In this document: positions 52,994 through 62,172 of the stretch, piece after piece
Position numbering within the stretch: the first letter of the stretch is position 1
Layout of the letters: every line of letters starts with the position of its first letter
From: Neobacillus sp. PS2-9
GTDB lineage: Bacteria; Bacillota; Bacilli; Bacillales; Cytobacillaceae
Reading direction: 5' to 3'
Length of the DNA: 64,000 nt
NCBI RefSeq assembly: GCF_030915525.1
Contig: NZ_CP133269.1
Span: 3,259,001 to 3,323,000, forward strand
Notes under the pieces: generated by a model
Databases searched by the model: none
Told to the model about the DNA's origin: nothing
Seen by the model: only the letters and a program-made list of their open reading frames with translations
Translations under genes and position numbers: made by a program

Positions 52994-53998
52994 TTAGTTG
53001 AAGAACCATTTTTTCCGTGGTACCGGGTAATATTCGCCGGCTACAAGTTCCGAAGGTACGGTTTCTTCAATTCGTAAAAGGTCGTCTGAACTTAAGTTCA
53101 GGTCAACTGCGCTGAGTGAAACATGAAGTTGTGACTGTGTTCTTGCACCAATCAATGGGATAACATCCTTTCCTTTGGATAAAACCCATGCGATGGCAAT
53201 CTGTGCGATGGTTGCTTGCTTTTCTTCAGCAATTTCACGCAATGCCTCTACAAGGGCTAAATTCTTTTCAATATTTTCCTTGGTAAACCGCGGACCATTA
53301 CTGCGTTTATCATCCAAACCTAGAACCCGATCTTTTGACCATGTACCGCTCAATAAACCTCTTGAGAGAACACCATAAGCCGAAAGCGAAATACCTAATT
53401 CCCGTAGAGTTGGCAAGATATTTGATTCGATGCTCCGATTAAATAGTGAGTATTCCATTTGCAGCCAACTAATAGGATGTACAGCGTGTGCGCGACGAAT
53501 TGTATCTACTCCTACTTCAGAAAGACCAATGTAACGCACATATCCCTTCTTTACCATATCAGCAATTGCACCAACCGTTTCTTCAATTGGTACGTTTGGA
53601 TCGATGCAGGCTGTGCCTGGTTGATAAAGATCGATGTATTCAACACCTAGGCGCAGTAGGGTATCCTCAAGGAAATTCTTTACTGTATGAGGGTGGTTAT
53701 CACTCTTTCGATGACTCTTGCCCTGAGAGTGGAGCTTGCCATCGAATTTTACTGAAATGAACGCATTTTCCCGTTGGATGCCTTGGAATGCTTCACGGAG
53801 AAGTAATTCATTGTGTCCATCGCCATAGAAATCTCCTGTATCAAAGAGTGTAATGCCTTCCTCAAGTGCTGCGTGGATTGTTGCAATACTTTCGCTTCGT
53901 TCAGCATTACCATATAGCCATGACATCCCCATACAACCTAGACCAATCTCAGAAACCAGTGGACCGTTATGACCAAGTGCTCGTTTTTTCATTGACAC
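52994..53998 (-). CDS. aldo/keto reductase
   Basis: A 334-residue NADPH-dependent oxidoreductase of the AKR superfamily. Catalytic residues can be placed: Asp in LFDTGDFYG and Tyr in the same DFYG motif, Lys in SVKFDG, and the His position of the usual VH motif is changed (DLYQPGTACID). The NADPH-binding tail is IPLIGARTQSQLH. Substrate unknown. GGGGGAAAT precedes GTG 53998; ATG 53992 is an alternative. It stands alone between an IS110 element and a group II intron. Confidence 0.87.
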   Translation of the reverse strand: MSMKKRALGHNGPLVSEIGLGCMGMSWLYGNAERSESIATIHAALEEGITLFDTGDFYGDGHNELLLREAFQGIQRENAFISVKFDGKLHSQGKSHRKSDNHPHTVKNFLEDTLLRLGVEYIDLYQPGTACIDPNVPIEETVGAIADMVKKGYVRYIGLSEVGVDTIRRAHAVHPISWLQMEYSLFNRSIESNILPTLRELGISLSAYGVLSRGLLSGTWSKDRVLGLDDKRSNGPRFTKENIEKNLALVEALREIAEEKQATIAQIAIAWVLSKGKDVIPLIGARTQSQLHVSLSAVDLNLSSDDLLRIEETVPSELVAGEYYPVPRKKWFFN

Positions 53999-54284
53999 AT
54001 TTCCCCCTCGGCAGTCTCAGTGATCCAATCTGTAACCAATTTCGTTCTGAAATCCCGCCCCTAATAGCATATCGAATAATAACAATAGAACAACTAAACC
54101 AACAAAAGACATAAAATATTGAAAGAGGACAATCCCTATTACATATTAATTCTTCATAAATATTCACTACTTTAACATTACCATAAATCGGTAAAAAAGC
54201 GGGAGATATTTAAAGCTTCTTGTTGAGCTAGTCGAGTAAAAGGGAACCTCTCTACCTTACGGTAGATTGTGTTCTCCCCCCTCA

Positions 54285-54319
54285 CAGAACCGTGCTTGCA
54301 CTATTAATGCACACGGCTC
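54285..54319 (-). ncRNA. group II intron domain V
   Basis: GAGCCGTGTGCATTAATAGT followed by GCAAGCACGGTTCTG is the canonical 34-35 nt catalytic hairpin: a stem with an AGC-like triad at the base (GAGCC...GGTTCTG) and a tetraloop-type tip (TTAA). Confidence 0.88.
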
Positions 54320-54333
54320 CTCCTAGTCATCAT

Positions 54334-55662
54334 TTACAGAATATAGCTTATCTCTTTTCTTAAATCATAAATATTCACTTTGATTCTTGGTGAAGGTAGT
54401 GGATATTTATTAAGGAAGAGCCTAAATTTATCCCATGTAAAGGACTTCCTTTGGCTTCTTCTGTTTAGCTATTTAAATAGTAAATACTCGATTTTCTCTT
54501 TGAAGTTGTTAACAGTTTGGGTATTATCTGTGATGCAATAATAGTTGTAATAACCTATAAGTGAGCGTTTAAATCTATCCATAATTGTATGAATATCTTT
54601 ATTTCTATTAGTCTTCAGCCATTCTTTAGATTCTCTTAGTTTGCTTTGGACTTTCTTCCTGCTAGATTTTCGTTTTACTCGAAATTTCCCTTGTTTGCTT
54701 TTCCCGCAATAGTGGGTAAACCCTAGGAAATCAAAGGTAGCTGGTTTACTGTTCCCCTCTCGCCTTGCATTATTTTCTGCGAACCGACCGAAGGGAATTA
54801 TTTTAGTTTTATCCTCAGCTATTTCCAGGTTAAATTTCTTTAATCTCGCTTTTAATGAATGGAAGAATTGCTCGGCTTCACTTTTATTCTGAAAACAACA
54901 AACAAAATCATCTGCGTATCTTACTATATATGCCTGGCCTTTACATTGTTTCCTAACCACTTTCTCAAACCATAAGTCCAGAACATAATGGAGATAAACA
55001 TTGGCTAATATCGGAGATATTACTCCACCTTGCGGTGTACCATTATCTGTCTTGTACTTCTTCCCTTCTTCCATGTATCCACCTTTAAGAAACCTGCTGA
55101 TTATTATCAGAAGGTTAGGGTCAGCGATTCGAAGTTTTAAGAATTCTATCATCCATTTGTGGTCCACGTTGTCAAAGAAACCTTTGATATCCACATCCAC
55201 TACATAACTTACTGACCTCTTTTCAATATAATAGTTCAGTATTTTCAGCGCATCATGGCAGTTTCGATTAGGGCGGAACCCAAATGAACAATCTAGGAAA
55301 TCATTTTCATAAATGGTATTTAGTATTTTGGTAATACCCTTTTGTACAATTTTATCCTCATGTTCAGGTATCCCCAAAGGTCTTTTCTTGTTTGAATTGA
55401 GTTTTGGGATATACATTCTTCTTACTGGAACAGGTCGATAACTTTTGCTTTTATGCCTACTTACTAAATCCTTTATGTTTTCTTCCATGTGTTCGCTATA
55501 TTGTTCTTTAGTCGTTCCGTTAACACCAGTCGCCTTTTTATTAGATAGTTCATGATGACACTGTGTTAGCGATTGCTCATTTAATAAGTGTGCAAGTGAT
55601 GTGAATTTCATTTTAGGATCAGATTTTGCTAATTCTGCTATCCTTAGTAGTTTTGTTTCCAT
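54334..55662 (-). pseudogene. group II intron reverse transcriptase/maturase with premature stop
   Basis: A reverse transcriptase of the intron type: RT motifs NKKRPLGIPEHEDKIVQKGI, GFRPNRNCHDAL, the GTPQGGVISPILANVYLHY block and the active site RYADDFVCCF. The maturase domain X continues (DFLGFTHYCGKSKQG, LIGYYNYYCITDN). At 54471-54469 a TAG follows LLFK; translation resumes in frame as LNRRSQRKSFTWDKFRLFLN to ISYIL and a TAA at 54334, so 442 residues are expected and a Trp codon has become TAG. The protein lacks an HNH domain. ATG 55662 follows AGAGGTAAG. Confidence 0.88.
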
Positions 55663-56374
55663 TTATTATACTTACCTCTGTGTGTAGTAAATGTGTCCCT
55701 AGTAAGAGTGATAACTGGTAGCTAGCCTTTCCTCCATCGGCATTACCCAACTTCATAGGTACTACGCTGCTATCCGACTCCCTACACGGCATTTGGTTTC
55801 CTTGCTTGTTATCGCTTGTACACCATACTCTTCAATAAAATAGAAAAGACCGGTAGGGTCTCCCTAGTTGCCGTATCATATCAATGTGTAACGTGCCAAG
55901 GTCTCTGACTCCAGAGAGGTTTTATCCTTCTTGCCTTTGACGAAGGATAAAATGTTGCTTTCTACACGCAGGTAAGGCATCAGCCCTCTCGGTTTACTAA
56001 CGTTTATGGAGCTCAATCCCTTCAACCATTTGGCTTTCGGCCCGCTACCTAACTGTCTACGCTTAAAGACTAGAGTTACCTATAGTCCTCCAAGACTCGC
56101 TACGAGCGAATGGCTAGTTCTTACTCGGCGGGAATCCCACCCGCTATATGATACGACCTATGCTCGGCCGCACACCTGCCCCTTTACTTGAATAACGATA
56201 ATGAAAAAGGACTGTGAAACAGCAGTCCAATTGTTGATTTACTAAAGCCACCACGTTACTTTAAGTGCAACTCATCTCAATCTCCTACTAAATTTTGAAT
56301 GAAGTTTTCTTGTTAACTCACTAGAAAAGTGGGCATTATATATATGCAAATTATTAATTTTAAGGAGTGATAAT

Positions 56375-56809
56375 ATGGCTGATATGAAAATAAATGTGAA
56401 TGCTTTTTGGGATGGTGGGGTTACAGGAAATGGCACACTTAAAGCGGAGTACCTTGATACAAAAATCGCTATTCCTACATCCTTAGGAGGTAGTGGTAAC
56501 GGAGCAAATCCAAAAGAGGTTCTCGTTGCCTCTGTAACGACGTGTTATACAGCAACACTTACTTTTGTACTCGAAAGCAGAAAACTGCCTGTGGCGGAAC
56601 TTACAGTGAACTCTGAGGCAAATATATCTGATAATGAGTTTAAAATTACCCATTATCCTAACATCGTATTATCTGCTGAAGCAACTGAAGAACAGATTCA
56701 ATCTGCACAAAGAGCGACAGAAGCAGCAGATAAAGGGTGTGATGTCGGCAATATATTGAAAAAAGCAGATGTTAAAATTGAAGTTCAAGCCAAAGTTACT
56801 TCCAAATGA
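56375..56809 (+). CDS. OsmC-family peroxide reductase
   Basis: A 144-residue OsmC/Ohr-type protein. The two catalytic cysteines are in VASVTTCYTATLTF and ADKGCDVGNILKKA, which form the redox pair that reduces organic hydroperoxides with thiols. The usual Arg is in a different place, and the short N terminus (WDGGVTGNGTLKAEY) fits the OsmC branch. GGAGTG lies upstream of the ATG at 8 bases. Single gene after the intron; no OhrR regulator is next to it. Confidence 0.88.
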   Translation: MADMKINVNAFWDGGVTGNGTLKAEYLDTKIAIPTSLGGSGNGANPKEVLVASVTTCYTATLTFVLESRKLPVAELTVNSEANISDNEFKITHYPNIVLSAEATEEQIQSAQRATEAADKGCDVGNILKKADVKIEVQAKVTSK

Positions 56810-57132
56810 TATTATTTATCCAAAGATGTAAAACTTCATTTCTTAGACCTACAAATTAATACGGGTCTTTTAAAAATCTCTATTTTCTTATTAAGGTAAA
56901 GGTGGCGAAACTGCTGCCTTTTTTAGTGTTGAAAAACTAATACATTAAACAAATCCTCAAAAAAGCCCTTGTTCCACTATCCTGCCACGTTACTTCAACA
57001 AGAAAAAATGACCGCCGCAGCGATCATCATCCTTAACAAAAGCACCCGTTACTTTAAGTACGATACTTCACAAACTTACTCAACGAAAAAGGCAATGTCC
57101 ATTAAACATCGCCAAAATACTTCTATAATATA

Positions 57133-57621
57133 TTAATCTTCTGTTCCTAATACATCTGTATTTGGGGGCTCATAACCCATCTGACGGAGCATTGCTACTA
57201 TTTGTCCCTTGTGATGAAACTCGTGAGTGATGGTGTGTATTAGCAATTTACAAGGAGTAATAGATAATAGTTCAGGTGCTTCTCTCCAAGGGATTTCTCT
57301 CTCAATTAGCATGTTTAAATTTTGTCCATGTAGTTCTAATAATTCATTTACTATTGAATCCACTTGTTCAAATCGTGCTATTATTTGCTCTAAACTGAGA
57401 TTTTGTAATTCTTCCCTTGGAGTAAGTGGTTTTTTCGTCTTCAATAAAACAAATGAGCCAAGCCATGCAACATAGCAATCAGCTATGTGAACCAATGTGT
57501 CTCTTACACTTTCCCAACCGAATCCATTTGTATGTGTAAAATAATTAGGATCTAATTTCCCACAAAAATCTAACAGAGTTCCTCTAGTCTGTCGAACCCA
57601 TCCATATTCTTGTTGAAGCAT
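57133..57621 (-). CDS. DinB-family protein
   Basis: A 162-residue four-helix bundle of the DinB/YfiT-like metalloenzyme family. The histidines that bind the metal are H in LVHIADCYVAWLG and the pair in THEFHHKGQIVAMLRQMG. Members include thiol-dependent transferases, such as bacillithiol S-transferase. ATG 57621 is preferred because AAAGGTGG lies upstream; GTG 57633 is also in frame. Function not certain. Confidence 0.82.
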   Translation of the reverse strand: MLQQEYGWVRQTRGTLLDFCGKLDPNYFTHTNGFGWESVRDTLVHIADCYVAWLGSFVLLKTKKPLTPREELQNLSLEQIIARFEQVDSIVNELLELHGQNLNMLIEREIPWREAPELLSITPCKLLIHTITHEFHHKGQIVAMLRQMGYEPPNTDVLGTED

Positions 57622-57994
57622 CCAAACACCCACCTTTAACAGATATAACTACTTATTCTATACATGTATAGAATAAACCTTTCTTTACTGACTAAAAAAG
57701 GATCGCCGCAGAAATCCCTTCTTAAACTCAAGCACCCGAAAGTTTAAGTGCAATTCTTCACAATTTGCATTGTCCTTCTACTCTCAAATCTCTCTAACGT
57801 ATTCAAGAAACAAGGATTGTTCAACATCACCTTCTTCCACTGGAACGGGATTCTGTTCTTCAGGCAAAAAAATTTTAAGAGAGAAACCCGAAACTTGAAG
57901 TGTTCAGTTCAGCAAGCGAAAAAATACTGTATTTACAAGGGTTTTTCCCTGTGTTTTACTTGAGTTAAAATCCCTATAGAATGGAGTTTTTACC

Positions 57995-58450
57995 ATGCCA
58001 TCTTATCAGCCAATGGCGATTGCCTTACCGTGTTTAGGTCCATCTGACTTGGAATCCTATTTACAAAAAGCAACAGAAGAATTTGTTCAACTCAAAACAA
58101 ATGCAACGGGCGGTAGGGAAAATGTTGTGATTACCATCTCCGACTGGAATATAGACGATTATGAGCAATTATCGCCCTCTCACTCCGACTTTGAACTTCC
58201 TATTCAGTTGAAAGTTGAATTTATGGATGACCACTTTGACTTCAAAGGCAATAAAAACCGAGTGGATATGGGTATTGTACTCCGTGGACTTGAAAGTTTC
58301 ACTTTGGAGCCATCAAACATGATAACCTATCAGATTTTCAAAGTAGAAGCCACTCCTCACGTCCTTTCCGATAAAAGGGACTACAAACACCTTCTCTTGA
58401 AATGGATGGAATATTTGAGTTCCCGTAAATTGGGTTCCTATAGTGAATAA
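57995..58450 (+). CDS. hypothetical protein, 151 residues
   Basis: I do not recognise this protein. It is soluble, acidic, and opens MPSYQPMAIALPCLGPSDLESYL; no signal peptide or catalytic motif is seen. GGAG precedes the ATG by 8 bases, and codon use looks normal. It is followed 118 bases later, on the same strand, by the ParB-like gene. A promoter is not clear in the 370-base gap before it, which contains a dispersed-motif copy (57698-57770). Confidence 0.55.
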   Translation: MPSYQPMAIALPCLGPSDLESYLQKATEEFVQLKTNATGGRENVVITISDWNIDDYEQLSPSHSDFELPIQLKVEFMDDHFDFKGNKNRVDMGIVLRGLESFTLEPSNMITYQIFKVEATPHVLSDKRDYKHLLLKWMEYLSSRKLGSYSE

Positions 58451-58567
58451 TGTTTACAAAACACTCCTACAACTGTTTTCCCTCTCCCCTTATTGGAAGC
58501 CAGTCAGTTTCGAAAACTTCGGTAACATCGGAGTATGTAAAATAGAGAAAACATGGGGGTTTTATAA

Positions 58568-59011
58568 GTGAATATTGACTATTCAGGTTGGAGACATTTA
58601 AAGGAAATGATGGAAGGTTATGAAGACGAATATGTCTGTACCAGTGGTATAGCAACTGTCCCTGTGGATAAAATTGTGGGTCTAACTTACGAAACAGGAT
58701 TAAGACAAGAACGACTTGATAAAATAGAAAAATCGATAAAAGCTAACGGATATGACCCGAAGCGGTTTGGTAATGACATAGACTTAATTTTATTTCCTAA
58801 TGGGGAATATTGTGTTCAAAGTAATGGTAACCATAGAACATACTTTGCAAAAAAAACTGGAATGAAAACTGTTGAGGCTAATGTTGACGTTATAGTTCCG
58901 AAATCTTCACTTTCCCAGAACCAAATTAATAGTATTGAGTCGTTGGGTGATTTTTGGAAACGTAGTGATAAGTTAATTGAAATTGCAAAGGAACTTGGTT
59001 TGATTCCTTAA
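58568..59011 (+). CDS. ParB/sulfiredoxin-like protein
   Basis: A 147-residue protein of the ParB-like nuclease/sulfiredoxin fold. The pattern is VPVDKIVGL, then RLDKIEKSIKANGYDP and the loop NGNHRTYFAKKTGMKTVEANV, where G-x-H-R is the ParB box-like motif. Such stand-alone domains occur in phages, plasmids and modification systems. It starts with GTG after GGGGG at 8 bases. It has no helix-turn-helix, so it is not a chromosome-partition ParB. Ends in a terminator. Confidence 0.65.
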   Translation: MNIDYSGWRHLKEMMEGYEDEYVCTSGIATVPVDKIVGLTYETGLRQERLDKIEKSIKANGYDPKRFGNDIDLILFPNGEYCVQSNGNHRTYFAKKTGMKTVEANVDVIVPKSSLSQNQINSIESLGDFWKRSDKLIEIAKELGLIP

Positions 59012-59013
59012 GG

Positions 59014-59058
59014 AAAAAGCTCCTCCACTTTGTTTTAAAAGTGTAAAGGGGCTTTTTC
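59014..59058 (+). terminator. terminator of the ParB-like gene
   Basis: AAAAAGCTCCTCCACTTT pairs with AAGTGTAAAGGGGCTTTTT with mismatches over a 7-base loop, followed by T and C. Confidence 0.65.
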
Positions 59059-59281
59059 TGTTTATATTCAGAACCTTCTCAAAAATTGGTGAAGTACAAT
59101 TTCGCTTGTTATATTAGAAATCCTTCTTAATCTAATCTGCTCGTTACTTCAAGAAGAAAAAGGTTTGCCTGTTATTCCAACATAGCTCCCATTAGCTGAA
59201 CAAAGTGCCATTTATTACTTAATCTGTTCGTATTAATCATTAACTTTTGTCTATAACTTTAATAAATAAAAGTGCAACCAG

Positions 59282-59746
59282 CTATGGTCGCACTTTATGA
59301 TAAGAATTGATTAATTTAAGTTCCTTTTCAGATTTACCTGATTCAGAACAAAGTGAAAGTAAATCTGCGTTAACCGCATAAGTAAATGTATCCTTTGTTT
59401 TTATTTCTTTCTTGTCATTGATAATTAATTTATCATATTGTAAAGAAATTTTTATATGATGGGTATACGTTCTGTGGTTTTCATTAGGCTTAAGCTGCTT
59501 TATCCAAACATGAATTCCTTCTGGTTTTAGCTCTCCCCATCTTATAGAGTCTGCATGATATTTATTATGGTAATAATCGACCAAGCTATGACGCATCCAT
59601 ACCTGCATTGTGTCATATATAAACATCTTTGTAGCTTGGTCCTTCACTTCATATTTCTCTCCTCCTACTGCTGTAACTCTAGCAGCCGAAGCATTACCAG
59701 CAGTTAAGAAAAATACTGTGACTAACATTAGCACTACTTTATTCAT
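59282..59746 (-). CDS. secreted hypothetical protein
   Basis: A 154-residue protein with a signal peptide (MNKVVLMLVTVFFLTAGNAS then AARV). The mature part includes HHIKISLQYDKLIINDKKEIKTKDTFTY and two unpaired-looking Cys at most. ATG 59746 follows GGAG. I do not recognise the family; it is probably extracytoplasmic. Single-gene unit. Confidence 0.6.
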   Translation of the reverse strand: MNKVVLMLVTVFFLTAGNASAARVTAVGGEKYEVKDQATKMFIYDTMQVWMRHSLVDYYHNKYHADSIRWGELKPEGIHVWIKQLKPNENHRTYTHHIKISLQYDKLIINDKKEIKTKDTFTYAVNADLLSLCSESGKSEKELKLINSYHKVRP

Positions 59747-60002
59747 AGCAACCACTCCCATATTTTTATATGATTAGGGTTGCCTAAATGATATTTTTTA
59801 TTGCATTCGCAATAGAAGTTAAATGTACAACTCGGGTGTTCTTTCTTCATCAACAAAACTGCCCCGTTCGTAAGTACATCAATTCAAAAACTATATATCA
59901 TCTTAACATATATATCCAATTATAACGTTCATTATGAACATTTTTATGTAAGACAATTGCGATAGGAAACTCAACCCGTTACTCTAATGAACTGCTCTTT
60001 CA

Positions 60003-62030
60003 TTATGGAATGATCTTAGTTGTTCTTGCTTTTTGGGCGGTTTGTTGTATCCGATTTTCTAAAGGCTTTTTCAAAACAAGGGCTAGAAGGAAACTTACAG
60101 CTGCAAAAGCAAGAAGATAGATGATGTCTTTAGTAACAACCTCTTTTACCATTCCGCCAACAGTCTCCCGAAGCATACTAACAGCGTATGTAAATGGCAT
60201 GTAGGGATTAATTGCTTGAAAAACTGGAGAGGTCGTACTTACCGGGAACGTCGCACCAGAGCTAGAGATTTGCAGCACCAAAAATATAATCGCTAATCCT
60301 TTTCCTATATTTCCAAACACGGAACATAATGTATACGTAATAATGATAAAGACTATGCTGACAAGAATGCTTAACAGAACAAACCAAAGTTTATCGACTA
60401 CATAGGTGTGAATTAAAAACAAATCACCTAAGGAGACAATGGCAGCCTGAAAAATTCCGATAGTCAAAAAAGTCAGGAGTCTTCCTAGATATAAATGATA
60501 ACCACGATATGTACCATTAGAATTCTCTACATCTACTCGGAGTGAGGCTATTAGGAGAGTCGCTCCTACCCATAGTGCCAGCATCGTATAAAAAGGTGAC
60601 ATGGCTGAACCGTAATTAGGAATAGGAAAAATCCTTTTTGTATTTAATAAAATTGGGCTAGAAAGAAAGCTGCTCTCTTTTTCAGGGTCATGTTTAAGAA
60701 ATTCAATCAGGTCACGGATATTCACACTTTTCTCAAATTGGCGGAGCTTATCTGCTGCATTTCTAATTTCTGCCTCGAACCCAGGAAGATCATTCCTGGC
60801 GAAATCGGCTGCTTTATGAATTAGCTTTTCCACTTCGGGAAGTTTTGTACGCACTAGGTTTGCTGCTTTTCTAATATCATCCTCAAGTTTTGGTAAATCA
60901 GTCCTTACAAAATCAGCTGCTTTATGAACTTTTTGTTCAACAACAGGCAAATCATTACTAATAAAACTTGAGGCTGAATTCAGATCGTTTTCCACTGTGC
61001 TCACTTTCTGCTGTAGACCTACATGAATTTCTTGGATTGTTCCTTGAATTTTTTCTAATTCAGCTTGTAACTGATTTAACCCTACCTGATTTTCATCTGT
61101 GTTAACCTGGTCCGTTTCCTTTACCCGATCAATGGCCTCCTTTACTTTTGTTTCTATATCTGAAATGCTCGCTAAAACATCTGAAATAACGGAAGTGGTC
61201 CTTTTCAAATCATTCATCTTATCTTGAAGCTCTAGTATTTTGTCACCAGCTTCATGTATTCGAGGTAATGCACTTTCAACCTTTAATATACTTTCCCCTG
61301 CTTTTTGAATGTCTGGTATTCTTTGTTCAAGCTCTATCACTTTCTGCCCTTTCTCATGCAATTCAGGTAACTTTCCTTCAAGTTCAATCGCTTTTTTCCC
61401 CATTTCTTGAATCTGAGGTAAAGCCTTTTCAAGTTCAAAAATTTGAGTTTCTACCTTTTGGATATTTGGCAGGTTTTTCTCTAACTCCACACCCACCTTA
61501 TAAAAACCAGAAAAAATAGCATTCCCGACCGTCTTAATAAACGCCTGACTAATTTGAGCGGTAACACTTGAGGCACCCGAGCTAGTGATTTTTGGTGCAA
61601 CCGCATTAATTTTTTCATTTACTCCAAATTCAATTTTGGGTTTTTGCGGATTGATTTCTAAAATACTAGTTAATTTTTGAGAGAAGTCCTTTGGAATTAG
61701 CAAATAGGCATAATATTTTCCACTCTTTACACCATGAACTGCCTTTTCCTGTTTGACAAATACCCATCCAAGTTTATGATTAGCTTTTAATGTACTTATG
61801 ATTTCATTTCCCACATTAATCCTTTTCCCATTAAGCTCTGCACCAGTATCTTCGTTCGTAACTGCCACTTTAATACCTGAAGTATTGCTATATGGATCCC
61901 ACATAGACTTGATATTAATCCAGGCATAAGCCGACGGTAAAACCATAAGTGCCACAATTAAAAACAATACGGTTGGTACTCTAAAAATATTGACCCAATC
62001 AGTTTTGTAAATGTGCCAAATTTTTTGCAT
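60003..62030 (-). CDS. YhgE/Pip-type membrane protein with helical repeats
   Basis: A 675-residue membrane protein with one N-terminal span (about 20-40), a long outside part, and five to six C-terminal spans (from about 480), as in YhgE/Pip (phage infection protein) and ABC-2-type permeases. The outside part holds five exact 17-residue repeats (182-266, ELExxLPxIxxxxxxxI) and four 18-residue repeats (360-431, DLPxxExxIxKAADxxRx), which should form long helices. The Pip family includes a Lactococcus phage receptor and relatives tied to type VII secretion. AAGGGTGA precedes the ATG. Function inferred. Confidence 0.85.
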   Translation of the reverse strand: MQKIWHIYKTDWVNIFRVPTVLFLIVALMVLPSAYAWINIKSMWDPYSNTSGIKVAVTNEDTGAELNGKRINVGNEIISTLKANHKLGWVFVKQEKAVHGVKSGKYYAYLLIPKDFSQKLTSILEINPQKPKIEFGVNEKINAVAPKITSSGASSVTAQISQAFIKTVGNAIFSGFYKVGVELEKNLPNIQKVETQIFELEKALPQIQEMGKKAIELEGKLPELHEKGQKVIELEQRIPDIQKAGESILKVESALPRIHEAGDKILELQDKMNDLKRTTSVISDVLASISDIETKVKEAIDRVKETDQVNTDENQVGLNQLQAELEKIQGTIQEIHVGLQQKVSTVENDLNSASSFISNDLPVVEQKVHKAADFVRTDLPKLEDDIRKAANLVRTKLPEVEKLIHKAADFARNDLPGFEAEIRNAADKLRQFEKSVNIRDLIEFLKHDPEKESSFLSSPILLNTKRIFPIPNYGSAMSPFYTMLALWVGATLLIASLRVDVENSNGTYRGYHLYLGRLLTFLTIGIFQAAIVSLGDLFLIHTYVVDKLWFVLLSILVSIVFIIITYTLCSVFGNIGKGLAIIFLVLQISSSGATFPVSTTSPVFQAINPYMPFTYAVSMLRETVGGMVKEVVTKDIIYLLAFAAVSFLLALVLKKPLENRIQQTAQKARTTKIIP

Positions 62031-62131
62031 CCATTCTCACCCTTATCATTCCATACTTTCCTCTATTAGCTTTAGGAAAAGGATTCAAATTAATGCAACA
62101 ATCAGTGATAAGAAGTTTTTTTAAAGTAAAT

Positions 62132-62170
62132 AAAAAGACTGCCTAAGGAATTTCTTAGGCAGTCTTTCTT
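62132..62170 (-). terminator. terminator of the LtaS-like gene
   Basis: AAAGACTGCCTAAG pairs perfectly with CTTAGGCAGTCTTT over a 6-base loop, directly after the stop at 62173 on the minus strand. Confidence 0.88.
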
Positions 62171-62172
62171 GT

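Larger units (their letters stand above)
54231..56175 (-). mobile_element. group II intron with inactive maturase
   Basis: A 1.95-kb intron on the minus strand. The 5' end is GTGTGCGG (56175 downwards) and the 3' end reads ...ACTCGAC (54231). Domain I-III sequence fills 55663-56175, the maturase gene lies in domain IV, then domain V (54319-54285) and domain VI (54284-54237) with a bulged-A stem. The exons are non-coding and belong to the dispersed motif family. The maturase has an in-frame stop, so the intron probably cannot move by itself. Confidence 0.88.
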
